Shown one piece after another: positions 1 through 6,035 of a stretch of DNA of 8,184 nucleotides. Made by a program: the position numbers and the translations under genes. Numbering within the stretch: position 1 is the stretch's first letter; each line of letters begins with the position of its first letter. The DNA is from an uncultured Nitrospinaceae bacterium (GTDB lineage Bacteria; Nitrospinota; Nitrospinia; Nitrospinales; VA-1): positions 1-8,184 of the forward strand of contig CALJGH010000095.1 of the NCBI GenBank assembly GCA_938073925.1, read 5' to 3'. The notes under the pieces were generated by a model, which saw only the letters and a list, made by a program, of their open reading frames with translations, did no database searches and was not told the origin of the DNA.

Positions 1-2
1 CT

Positions 3-107
3 CATGATTTATTTTATTCGCAGTTGTCTTCTTACCTTGATGCGTTGTTGGCCATCATGAAAACGCTTTCCAACAGAGCCAGAGAAAATCTGAAGATATT
101 TGAATAG
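3..107 (+). CDS. C-terminal tail of an unidentified protein, possibly a cyclic-nucleotide-binding regulator (partial)
   Basis: An open frame enters from the left edge and ends at a TAG at 105-107, giving 34 residues. It begins around HDLFYSQL and ends in NRARENLKIFE. The pattern is amphipathic and helical (LDALLAIMKTLSNRARE), resembling the helix that follows the cyclic-nucleotide-binding beta roll of Crp/Fnr-like proteins, where a leucine-rich stretch runs into R-x-R-E-x-N. That resemblance is by eye on a very short fragment, so the assignment is weak. The frame differs from that of the LuxR-type remnant that follows directly. The start lies outside the window. It could also be a chance open frame or another decayed fragment, given the broken gene next to it. 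Confidence 0.35.
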   Translation, partial: HDLFYSQLSSYLDALLAIMKTLSNRARENLKIFE

Positions 108-369
108 GAATGGTTCGCAAAAAGATGGTTTGGATATCCACAAAGGTGATAGCGCGCTTGAAACGCAAATTTGCTTTTTAATGTAAGAGGCTGGTTTGAC
201 TTAAAGGGAAGCTGATGTGGCTCGCTTAATTTGCGAATGTTTGAGTGACACGGAAATTGCTAGGAAGCTTAGTTTGAGTCCACACACGATAAAAGACTAT
301 TTAAAAAAGGTTTATTCCAAGTTTCGAGTGCATGATAGCGCCCAATTAGTATCTCTTATGTATAAATAG
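106..369 (+). pseudogene. Decayed LuxR/GerE-type helix-turn-helix regulator, C-terminal part
   Basis: One frame reads coherently from about 106 to a TAG at 367-369 but is broken by TAA at 184-186 and TAA at 202-204. After the second stop it gives READVARLICECLSDTEIA, then RKLSLSPHTIKDYLKKVYSK and FRVHDSAQLVSLMYK. This is a canonical LuxR/GerE DNA-binding domain: the L-T-x-R-E entry, the E-I-A-x-x-L-x-L-S scaffold helix, the S-P-H-T-I-K recognition helix and the dimerisation helix. The second TAA falls exactly at the x of L-T-x-R-E, often Lys or Pro in the family, so an A-to-T change of AAA is a simple explanation. Residues before the first stop (GLDIHKGDSALETQICFLM) also look coding. No receiver or sensor domain is visible. 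A GTG at 217 with AGGGA at 205-209 could reinitiate a 50-residue HTH peptide. The family call is solid; loss of function is inferred, and sequencing error is an alternative. Confidence 0.75.
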
Positions 370-416
370 TTCTATCTCCCACCATTTCGACCTCCACTTG
401 TCCAAATATGTAGGCA

Positions 417-445
417 TTGCGTCTGGGCTGGACTGCGCTTATAAT
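417..445 (+). promoter_or_regulatory. Predicted sigma70 promoter of cysE
   Basis: A perfect -10 hexamer TATAAT lies at 440-445, with TTGCGT at 417-422 as a partial -35 (the TTG core matches) and a 17-bp spacer. Transcription would start near 452, leaving a leader of about 16 nt before the cysE ATG at 468. That leaves little room for a riboswitch or attenuator in the leader. The -35 is weak, so an activator may assist. It probably drives both cysE and the desulfurase. Confidence 0.55.
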
Positions 446-467
446 ATAAATCTTAACAATAGGTTAT

Positions 468-1184
468 ATGTCTATGATGTTTCGGCAAATAAAAGAAGAT
501 ATTGCAGTTGCGCTGGAAAAAGACCCGGCAGCAAGAAATGCGCTGGAGGTTCTTATTCTTTATCCAGGCGTTCATGCTCTGGTCACCTATAGGGTCACGC
601 ACTGGCTTTGGGGAATCGGATTTAAATTTATTGCCCGGACTTTGTCTCAACTTTCCCGCTGGGTCACTGGGATTGAAATACACCCGGCGGCGATTATTGG
701 AAAACGGTTTTTTATCGATCATGGTATGGGTGTGGTCATTGGTGAGACATCTGAAGTAGGGGACAATGTCTTCGTATATCAGGGTGTGACTTTGGGGGGA
801 TTGGCTACCAAAAAGGGAAAGCGTCATCCAACGATATCCAATGATGTGGTTATTGGTGCCGGAGCCAAAATTTTGGGGCCTATCAAAATTGGTTGTAATA
901 CTAAAATCGGATCAGGCTCGGTGGTTTTGCAGAATGTTCCTGAATATTCGACCGTGATCGGTGTGCCTGGTCGAGTTGTTTTTTCGGGCATTTCTTCTGA
1001 TTTGGAAGACGATGATGAAACCGAATCTTTTCCTGATCCGGTTGCGCGGGCCATCGAATGTATGTTGGACCGCTTGCCAAAAATGGAAAAAGAAATCCGC
1101 CAACTGAAAGAAACGTTAAAAGATAATGGAATTACCGACTTATCCTCGATTGACGAAACCGCTAGAAAAAAGATCTCCGGTTAG
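468..1184 (+). CDS. cysE: Serine O-acetyltransferase
   Basis: Transfers acetyl from acetyl-CoA to L-serine, giving O-acetylserine, the committed step of cysteine synthesis in the cytoplasm. The 238-residue product has a helical N-terminal part (about 1-65, starting MFRQIKEDI with E-K-D-P-A-A-R) and a left-handed beta-helix of hexapeptide repeats from about 70 to 170 (IHPAAIIGKRFFIDHGMG, VVIGETSEVG, YQGVTLGG, VVIGAGAKILGPIKIG, KIGSGSVVLQNVP, VIGVPGRVV). The family's catalytic Asp-His pair is D84-H85, and the second conserved His is H120 in KRHPTI. A charged, probably coiled tail of about 60 residues follows (KMEKEIRQLKETLK). It is shorter than the enterobacterial enzyme and fits the short CysE/EpsC type. 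ATGs at 468, 474 and 477 are all possible starts; AGG at 461-463 is a weak ribosome site, and family alignment would suit the third. The desulfurase follows 43 bp downstream, probably in the same operon. Confidence 0.95.
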   Translation: MSMMFRQIKEDIAVALEKDPAARNALEVLILYPGVHALVTYRVTHWLWGIGFKFIARTLSQLSRWVTGIEIHPAAIIGKRFFIDHGMGVVIGETSEVGDNVFVYQGVTLGGLATKKGKRHPTISNDVVIGAGAKILGPIKIGCNTKIGSGSVVLQNVPEYSTVIGVPGRVVFSGISSDLEDDDETESFPDPVARAIECMLDRLPKMEKEIRQLKETLKDNGITDLSSIDETARKKISG

Positions 1185-1227
1185 GACTTGTTAGCCTCTG
1201 TTGTATATTTCCCTTGCTTACTAATGT

Positions 1228-2397
1228 ATGGTTTTTATGGAAAAGATTTATCTGGATCATAATGCAACGACTCCGTTGCATCCTGAAGTTTTGAATGCCA
1301 TGTTGCCTGCTTTGCAGGACAATTTCGGCAATCCTTCGAGTATTCATTCGTTCGGTCGTTCCGCCAGAGTCCAACTGGACGAGGCAAGGGAAAAAGTGGC
1401 TCGTTTGATTGGTGCCAGCTCTTCGGAAATCATTTTCACCAGTGGTGGGACCGAGGCTAACAATCTTGCGCTTTTGGGGGTTGCGCTTAAAGATAAAGAA
1501 AAAAAAATAATTACCAGTAAAACGGAACATCCTTCGGTGCTCAATCCCTGCCGACAATTGGAAGAGCAGGGGGTTGAGGTTCATTATCTTGATGTGGATC
1601 GGTTTGGACGTATTGATATAAATAATCTGGAATCGCAAATAACCGAATCTACTGCTTTAATCTCATTGCAACATGCGAACAGTGAAACCGGAGTTTTACA
1701 AGATATTAAAAAGATAAGTGAATTGGCGCGGAGCAATGGGGTTTTGTTTCATACGGATGCTGTGCAAAGTGTTGCAAAGATCGAATTCGACTTGAAGGAT
1801 TACCCCGTCGACATGTTGTCCATTTCCGCACACAAGTTTAATGGCCCAAAAGGGGTGGGGGCTTTATTCCTTAGAAAAGGAACACCAGCTCTTTTTGCAC
1901 CAGTCAGTGGTGGAAGTCAGGAGAAGAAGAGAAGAGGGGGGACAGAAAATGTCGCCGGTATAATTGGCTTTGGAAAGGCCTGTGAAATAGCAATTAAAAG
2001 AGTTTCTACCTTGGAAGTTTCGCGGGTCGCGGAATTGAAGGACTATTTTTATAATAAAGTCTGCGAAATGATCCCTGGCACCGAGTTGTTCGGTGACATG
2101 CAGAATAGTTTGCCGAATACTTTGAATTTGGGGTTTGCAGGTGTGGAAGGCGACACGCTTTTAATTGCTATGGATATGGAAGGTGTGGCGGTATCAACAG
2201 GTTCTGCCTGCAGTTCCGGTACGGGGTTGCCATCGCCTGTCTTGCAGGCGATGGGTTTGCCTGATAATAAAATCAACAGTTCTATTCGTTTCAGCTTGGG
2301 TTGCAGTACTACAAAAACGGAGTTGGATTCGGTGCTCAAAACGCTGGTGAAAGCGGTTAGCCTTAATAATACTGCGATCTCGTGGAGAGAAAACTAA
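1228..2397 (+). CDS. nifS: Cysteine desulfurase (NifS/IscS family, PLP enzyme)
   Basis: Converts L-cysteine to L-alanine and passes the sulfur as an enzyme persulfide to Fe-S cluster or thiolation acceptors. The product is about 389 residues, of usual size. In order it shows the N-terminal IYLDHNATTPLHPEV motif (7-21), GNPSSIHSFGR (35-44), SGGTEANNLAL (72-82), the PLP-stacking His in TEHPSV (H101), HANSETG (149-155), the PLP-contacting Asp in HTDAVQ (D177), the Schiff-base lysine in SAHKFNGPKGVGA (K203), RRGGTENV (235-242) and the active-site cysteine loop STGSACSSG (C328). All key residues are present, so it should be active. The ATG at 1237 (MEKIYLDHNATT) is a likelier true start by family alignment; neither start has a clear Shine-Dalgarno. 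It pairs with cysE upstream. No iscU, iscR, iscA or nif gene is nearby, so IscS versus NifS naming is not settled by context. Confidence 0.95.
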   Translation: MVFMEKIYLDHNATTPLHPEVLNAMLPALQDNFGNPSSIHSFGRSARVQLDEAREKVARLIGASSSEIIFTSGGTEANNLALLGVALKDKEKKIITSKTEHPSVLNPCRQLEEQGVEVHYLDVDRFGRIDINNLESQITESTALISLQHANSETGVLQDIKKISELARSNGVLFHTDAVQSVAKIEFDLKDYPVDMLSISAHKFNGPKGVGALFLRKGTPALFAPVSGGSQEKKRRGGTENVAGIIGFGKACEIAIKRVSTLEVSRVAELKDYFYNKVCEMIPGTELFGDMQNSLPNTLNLGFAGVEGDTLLIAMDMEGVAVSTGSACSSGTGLPSPVLQAMGLPDNKINSSIRFSLGCSTTKTELDSVLKTLVKAVSLNNTAISWREN

Positions 2398-2408
2398 AGA
2401 AAACTCGT

Positions 2409-2449
2409 CAATTATTCGATAAATTATAGATAGGCTTCTTTAATAATTG
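2409..2449. repeat. 8-bp AT-rich inverted repeat after the desulfurase gene
   Basis: CAATTATT at 2409-2416 is exactly complementary to AATAATTG at 2442-2449, with 25 bases between, followed by GTTTTGG. It could stabilise the 3' end of the cysE-nifS transcript. The stem is AT-rich and the loop long, so a terminator role is doubtful. Confidence 0.25.
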
Positions 2450-2465
2450 GTTTTGGTCATAAGCG

Positions 2466-2482
2466 GCCCTTATAAAAAGGGC
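2466..2482 (+). terminator. Short GC-rich hairpin, weak terminator candidate for cysE-nifS
   Basis: GCCCTT at 2466-2471 pairs with AAGGGC at 2477-2482 around a 5-base ATAAA loop, 69 bp after the desulfurase stop. The sequence that follows (TTGTAGGGTATTG) is not a proper U-tract, so intrinsic termination would be weak. Placed between an operon end and the next promoter, it is still the best local candidate. Confidence 0.35.
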
Positions 2483-2512
2483 TTGTAGGGTATTGAGGTC
2501 AAGATTATTGTA

Positions 2513-2541
2513 TTGACAAAAAACAGCCAAACCAATATAAT
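2513..2541 (+). promoter_or_regulatory. Consensus sigma70 promoter for the TPR lipoprotein gene
   Basis: TTGACA at 2513-2518 and TATAAT at 2536-2541 are both perfect consensus hexamers, separated by an optimal 17 bp. Transcription would start near 2548, giving a leader of roughly 48 nt to the ATG at 2596. This is the strongest promoter-like signal in the window and suggests high, perhaps constitutive, expression of the lipoprotein as its own unit. Confidence 0.85.
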
Positions 2542-2585
2542 CCATTGATAATTAAGGGTTAACACTACCAAAACCGAATTTGTAT

Positions 2586-2589
2586 GGAG
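2586..2589 (+). promoter_or_regulatory. Ribosome binding site that favours the start at 2596
   Basis: GGAG at 2586-2589 sits 6 bases before the ATG at 2596, a normal spacing. The upstream in-frame ATG at 2584 overlaps this motif and has no Shine-Dalgarno of its own. The inner start also gives a better-proportioned lipoprotein signal peptide. Confidence 0.65.
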
Positions 2590-2595
2590 AAAAAC

Positions 2596-3597
2596 ATGCC
2601 ACCGGTCACCTTTTTAGCACGCCTTGCTCTGGTACTGCTTCTATCATTTCCTCTGTTTTTAAACGGTTGTAGCTATCTTCCATGGGCAGCGGAAGAGGAA
2701 GACGATCTTGCATTTGAAGAAGATTTTCCTTTAGAGGATGAGGAGTTTATGGATGAAGGTCGTGGTAGAGGAAGAAAAGCCAGTCGTGGTGGTGGGAGTC
2801 GCAAAAACAGCATAGAGGATGATTTTTTTGCCGAGGATGACTCTTTTGATGATTCCGGTGGAATGGAAGATGATGACAGATTTACAGATGAAGACCCAGA
2901 TGGCTTCGCGAGTGTTGATCAGAAAACAGATCGAGGCGAGCTCAAAGGAGACGTAGAAAGTCTACAAAACCAGCAGGAAGCTCTCATCAGTAAAGTGAGA
3001 GAGTTGGAAGAAGTTCTCATTACATTAGAACCAAAAATAAATGCGGCGACCGAGCGTATTGAGGGCGATATTTCCGCTACTACGGATTCATCGGATTTTC
3101 TGGAACCGGAAGTGGAAGACCTCAAGGCGCAGATGGCTCGTCTGAATGAAGAAATCTCGCGTATTAAAATGCAAAAGGCAAGCGCACCAAAGATGAGGAG
3201 AACAAAAAGACATCACACAAAAACAAAAACTCCACCTGAATATAGCAAAGCATTAGATGCGTATCGCAGTAGGGATTACGATGAATCTATTTTGTTATTC
3301 CAAAATCTGGCCCTCAGTAATCCACCGAAAAGCCTGAGAGATAATATTGCTTTCTGGATTGGCAGCAATTATCTGGCACTTGAAATGTTTGATGATGCGA
3401 TTCTGCAGTATGAAACCGTTTTAAACAAATATCCGCGTGGCAACAAGGTGCATGACTCCCGTTATATGCTTGGGGTGAGCTATTCTAAAAAAGGTGAAAC
3501 CAGTAGAGCGATAGAAGTGCTGGAAGGTGCCTTGAAAAGAAATCCCACAGCTGAAGTGCGGGGCAAGATATTGGCCCAACTGAACAGCATTCAATAG
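2596..3597 (+). CDS. TPR lipoprotein with coiled coil, CpoB/YbgF-like
   Basis: Probable envelope lipoprotein of 333 residues from the ATG at 2596 (an in-frame ATG at 2584 would add four residues; positions here count from 2584). The signal peptide LARLALVLLLSFPLFLNGC ends in a lipobox with C29 as lipidated cysteine; Asn at -2 is unusual but tolerated. The next 80 residues or so are strongly acidic (EEEDD, EEDFPLEDEEF, MEDDDRFTDEDPD), interrupted by a basic-glycine patch GRGRGRKASRGGGSRK (59-74). Residues about 118-197 form heptad-rich coiled coil (LQNQQEALISKVRELEEVL; LKAQMARLNEEISRIKM). A basic linker (MRRTKRHHTKTKT) leads to about three TPRs from 219 (YSKALDAYRSRDYDESILLF; DNIAFWIGSNYLALEMFDDA; YMLGVSYSKKGETSRAIEVL). 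Coiled coil plus C-terminal TPR is the layout of CpoB/YbgF, the Tol-Pal and PBP1B partner. No tol or pal gene is nearby, so the exact role is inferred. It has its own promoter and a terminator-like hairpin downstream. Confidence 0.85.
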   Translation: MPPVTFLARLALVLLLSFPLFLNGCSYLPWAAEEEDDLAFEEDFPLEDEEFMDEGRGRGRKASRGGGSRKNSIEDDFFAEDDSFDDSGGMEDDDRFTDEDPDGFASVDQKTDRGELKGDVESLQNQQEALISKVRELEEVLITLEPKINAATERIEGDISATTDSSDFLEPEVEDLKAQMARLNEEISRIKMQKASAPKMRRTKRHHTKTKTPPEYSKALDAYRSRDYDESILLFQNLALSNPPKSLRDNIAFWIGSNYLALEMFDDAILQYETVLNKYPRGNKVHDSRYMLGVSYSKKGETSRAIEVLEGALKRNPTAEVRGKILAQLNSIQ

Positions 3598-3628
3598 GGC
3601 ATTTCTCCCCATCTTAGCGGTTGAAGCC

Positions 3629-3644
3629 AACCTAGAATTAGGTT
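3629..3644 (+). repeat. 6-bp stem-loop behind the lipoprotein gene
   Basis: AACCTA at 3629-3634 pairs perfectly with TAGGTT at 3639-3644 around a 4-base GAAT loop, 31 bp past the lipoprotein stop. No U-tract follows. It may protect the transcript 3' end. Confidence 0.35.
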
Positions 3645-3669
3645 ATTCTCAATTCATTAAAGCTGTGGC

Positions 3670-3696
3670 AAACAGGCTGAATTGAGTCTGTTTTAT
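3670..3696 (+). terminator. Probable intrinsic terminator after the lipoprotein gene
   Basis: AAACAGGCT at 3670-3678 pairs with AGTCTGTTT at 3685-3693 (one G-U pair) around a 6-base GAATTG loop, and the stem runs into TTTTATT. This is a short but acceptable Rho-independent terminator, 72 bp after the stop codon. A competing 9-bp pairing exists between CTCAATTCA at 3648-3656 and TGAATTGAG at 3678-3686, which cannot form at the same time. Confidence 0.5.
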
Positions 3697-3701
3697 TGCG
3701 T

Positions 3702-3709
3702 CCCCCCCC
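3702..3709 (+). repeat. Run of eight cytosines upstream of the sugar transferase gene
   Basis: A C8 homopolymer at 3702-3709 stands out in an otherwise AT-rich intergenic region, 136 bp before the transferase ATG at 3846. Such tracts can vary in length by slipped-strand pairing. The rest of the gap from 3710 to 3845 shows no clear gene, RNA or convincing promoter pair. Confidence 0.6.
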
Positions 3710-3845
3710 GGCTAGAAGTAATTCCCATTTCTTCTTTTGAGGGCTCCTGATAATTTAGAGCAACTCGGTCTGTACCATTTCCCTATATCTTTTATTTGCT
3801 CAACTCAGAATGGTAAGTTGATTAATTTTTAATTGAATTTCAGCA

Positions 3846-5258
3846 ATGGCAGGAATGATAAGAAAGCATAGTCAGATTTATTCAACAACAATACTTTTTT
3901 CTAATAGTTTTGCTGTTGCACTTGCATGGTTATGTGCTTATTTAATTCGATTTAAAGTCGAATTTTTTGTAGAGGTGGGTTCAGCCCCTATTAACAATAT
4001 GTACCTTTATGCGCTATTGCCGATCTGGTTGGTGTTTTTTGCTAATAGCAGAATATTGGGCCACAGCAAACCTATTAGCATGAGTACGCCCACGAGTGAA
4101 CTTGTGGCGATCTTAAAGTTAACTTCTTTTTCTGTACTATTGCTAACAGCCGCAACTTTCTTTTACCGCGAGCTTTCTTTTTCGCGAATTATGGCTGTTT
4201 ATTTCTGGTTTTTTTCCAATGTATTCTTATTTTTGTCGCACCGGTTGGTTCGCTTTCTAGTAAAGAAAATGCGTGACCGGGGAATGGGTCTGCATAAAGT
4301 TCTCGTGGTTGGAGCTGGAGAGTTGGGGCAGAAAGTGGTGCAAAAACTCGACCTGTATCCAGAAATTGGTTTCTCAGTGGTGGGCTATTTATCTCACAAT
4401 CCAGATAAAGTTGGAACAACCCTAGGCGAGTACAAAGTACTGGGTTTATACGAAGATTTGAGTCAATGTATAAAAGAATATAAGGTGAGTCAACTATTTG
4501 TAGCACTGCCTTCAAGTGCGCACGAGCGGTTACAGGACATTCTGATAAGTTTGGAGGAAGAAACAGTAGATATTAAACTTGTTCCTGATTTACTACGCTA
4601 TATGGATTTACAATCGGGGATTGAAGAACTCGATGGAATGCCAGTGATCAACCTGACAGAGTCTCCTCTTTATGGTTGGAATACTGTATTTAAGCGTGTC
4701 TCTGATATTGTTCTTTCTAGTTTGGCTATACTTATAACTTTCCCGATTATGGTTTTAATAGCCATTGTTATCAAGCTGGGATCTCGCGGGCCTTTGCTAT
4801 ACAAACAGGAGAGAATGGGATTAGATAGAAACGTTTTTTGGATGTATAAATTCCGTTCTATGGAACCCGAAGCAGAAAAACAATCGGGTCCTGTCTGGGC
4901 TAAAGAAGACGATGATCGACGAACCCGTGTAGGAACTTTTTTACGGAGTACCAGTCTAGATGAATTGCCACAGTTTTTTAATGTATTTATTGGGCAAATG
5001 AGCCTTGTTGGCCCACGGCCCGAAAGACCTGTATTTGTGGATGAGTTTAAGAAGTCTATTCCTTTTTATATGCTTCGCTTAAAAATGAAAGCCGGTTTGA
5101 CTGGCTGGGCACAGGTGAATGGATGGCGGGGAAACACATCGTTGGAAAAGAGAATAGAGTGTGATCTTTATTATATTAAAAACTGGTCTTTGTTATTCGA
5201 TATTAAAATTCTCTTTTTGACAATATGGAAGGGATTGATAAACCGACATGCCTACTGA
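3846..5258 (+). CDS. Polyprenyl-phosphate sugar-1-phosphate transferase (WbaP/WcaJ type)
   Basis: Inner-membrane enzyme that starts exopolysaccharide, capsule or O-antigen synthesis by moving a hexose-1-phosphate from a nucleotide sugar to undecaprenyl phosphate. The 470-residue product is full length for the large type. It has four N-terminal membrane segments (about 14-36, 52-71, 86-106, 113-131), a Rossmann-like middle domain opening with KVLVVGAGELGQKVV (151-165), then a membrane-anchoring helix (about 287-310) and the C-terminal catalytic domain. Visible catalytic-domain motifs are PLLYKQERMG, MYKFRSM, the catalytic Asp-Glu in STSLDELPQFFNVF (D372-E373), MSLVGPRPERP (385-395) and KAGLTGWAQVNGWRG (415-429). 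Sugar specificity (glucose, galactose or other) cannot be read from the sequence. No clear Shine-Dalgarno precedes ATG 3846; ATG 3855 is an alternative. Its last 11 bp overlap kdsB, indicating co-transcription and probable translational coupling. Confidence 0.92.
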   Translation: MAGMIRKHSQIYSTTILFSNSFAVALAWLCAYLIRFKVEFFVEVGSAPINNMYLYALLPIWLVFFANSRILGHSKPISMSTPTSELVAILKLTSFSVLLLTAATFFYRELSFSRIMAVYFWFFSNVFLFLSHRLVRFLVKKMRDRGMGLHKVLVVGAGELGQKVVQKLDLYPEIGFSVVGYLSHNPDKVGTTLGEYKVLGLYEDLSQCIKEYKVSQLFVALPSSAHERLQDILISLEEETVDIKLVPDLLRYMDLQSGIEELDGMPVINLTESPLYGWNTVFKRVSDIVLSSLAILITFPIMVLIAIVIKLGSRGPLLYKQERMGLDRNVFWMYKFRSMEPEAEKQSGPVWAKEDDDRRTRVGTFLRSTSLDELPQFFNVFIGQMSLVGPRPERPVFVDEFKKSIPFYMLRLKMKAGLTGWAQVNGWRGNTSLEKRIECDLYYIKNWSLLFDIKILFLTIWKGLINRHAY

Positions 5259-6018
5259 ACCCAGAGTTTTAGCGGTTATTCCTGCACGCTGGGCTTCCTC
5301 ACGATTTCCCGGAAAACCGCTTGCAAGTATTGCTGGGATACCGATGATACAAAGGGTGATGTGCCAAACCCAAAAAGCGAAATGTGTTACGGAAGTGATT
5401 GTGGCCACTGATGACACTCGCATTTTGGAGGTTGTTAATAATAATGGTGGTACAGCTGTTATGACTTCTGCTGATCACGAATCAGGCACCGACAGGATCG
5501 CTGAGGTAACTCGTGATAGGAATTGTGATATCGTAGTGAATGTGCAGGGCGATGAACCCCTGATGCCACCGCAGAATATTGATCTGGTAGTTAAGCCATT
5601 AATAGAAGATGCTTCAACGTTAGTGGCTAGTTTGAGAATTTTGATTCGAGACTTAAAAGACCTGCGGGACAGAAACATTACGAAAGTTGTTGTTGATAAA
5701 TTTGATTCTGCATTGTATTTTTCAAAAGCTCCTATTCCCTGGGATCGTGATGCTTGGTCAGAAGGCCCGGAAGCTTTAACTTCGCCGCTTTGGTTTAAAC
5801 ATCTTGGACTTTACGCTTACCGAAAAAACTTTCTTATGGAATATTCTGCGTTGTCTTTAACCCCTCTTGAAAAAATGGAAAAATTAGAACAATTAAGAAT
5901 TCTCGAAAATGGGTTTCCGATTAAAGTTGTTGAAACCAAATTTGATTCAATTGGTGTAGACTCTGAAGCTGATATTAAAGTTATAGAGAAACAGTTGGCC
6001 CTTTCCCCTGAAGATTGA
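5248..6018 (+). CDS. kdsB: 3-deoxy-manno-octulosonate cytidylyltransferase (CMP-Kdo synthetase)
   Basis: Cytoplasmic enzyme that joins CTP and Kdo to give CMP-Kdo, the activated sugar for the LPS inner core (or Kdo-containing capsule), releasing pyrophosphate. The 256-residue product is the usual size. It shows the nucleotide-binding N-terminus VIPARWASSRFPGKPL (10-25), VIVATDD (50-56), TSADHESGTDRIAEV (73-87), NVQGDEPLM (98-106) with the metal-binding Asp, FSKAPIPWDRD (158-168), KHLGLYAYRK (184-193), EKLEQLRILENG (211-222) and IGVDSEAD (235-242). The ATG at 5248 lies inside the end of the transferase gene; AAGGGA at 5229-5234 is a rather distant ribosome site, so coupling to upstream translation is likely. 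pyrG follows after 17 bp and makes the CTP substrate, a common pairing. All core motifs are intact. Confidence 0.96.
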   Translation: MPTEPRVLAVIPARWASSRFPGKPLASIAGIPMIQRVMCQTQKAKCVTEVIVATDDTRILEVVNNNGGTAVMTSADHESGTDRIAEVTRDRNCDIVVNVQGDEPLMPPQNIDLVVKPLIEDASTLVASLRILIRDLKDLRDRNITKVVVDKFDSALYFSKAPIPWDRDAWSEGPEALTSPLWFKHLGLYAYRKNFLMEYSALSLTPLEKMEKLEQLRILENGFPIKVVETKFDSIGVDSEADIKVIEKQLALSPED

Positions 6019-6025
6019 TTGCTCG

Positions 6026-6029
6026 AGGA
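6026..6029 (+). promoter_or_regulatory. Ribosome binding site supporting the GTG start of pyrG
   Basis: AGGA at 6026-6029 (within CGAGGAA) lies 6 bases before GTG 6036. There is no in-frame ATG before the conserved KYIFVTGG motif, so the GTG is the start that keeps the whole synthetase domain. Confidence 0.7.
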
Positions 6030-6035
6030 ACGTAA

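Noticed and set aside
184..204. Stop-codon reassignment or programmed recoding to read the LuxR gene through
   Set aside because: Both stops are TAA, TAA also ends intact genes such as pyrG, and no recoding structure was seen; decay or error is simpler.
453..827. Minus-strand 124-residue open frame opposite cysE
   Set aside because: It lies wholly over a strongly supported cysE, has no recognisable domain, and no ribosome site was seen.
1162..1638. Minus-strand 158-residue open frame opposite the desulfurase start
   Set aside because: It covers the conserved N-terminus of the desulfurase and reads as low-quality sequence without domain features.
2398..2583. tRNA, small RNA or riboswitch in the gap before the lipoprotein
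   Set aside because: No cloverleaf, conserved tRNA T-loop motif or known riboswitch core was found; only short hairpins and the promoter are supported.
4189..4515. Minus-strand 108-residue open frame inside the transferase gene
   Set aside because: A shadow of a gene whose membrane and Rossmann-like segments account for the sequence.
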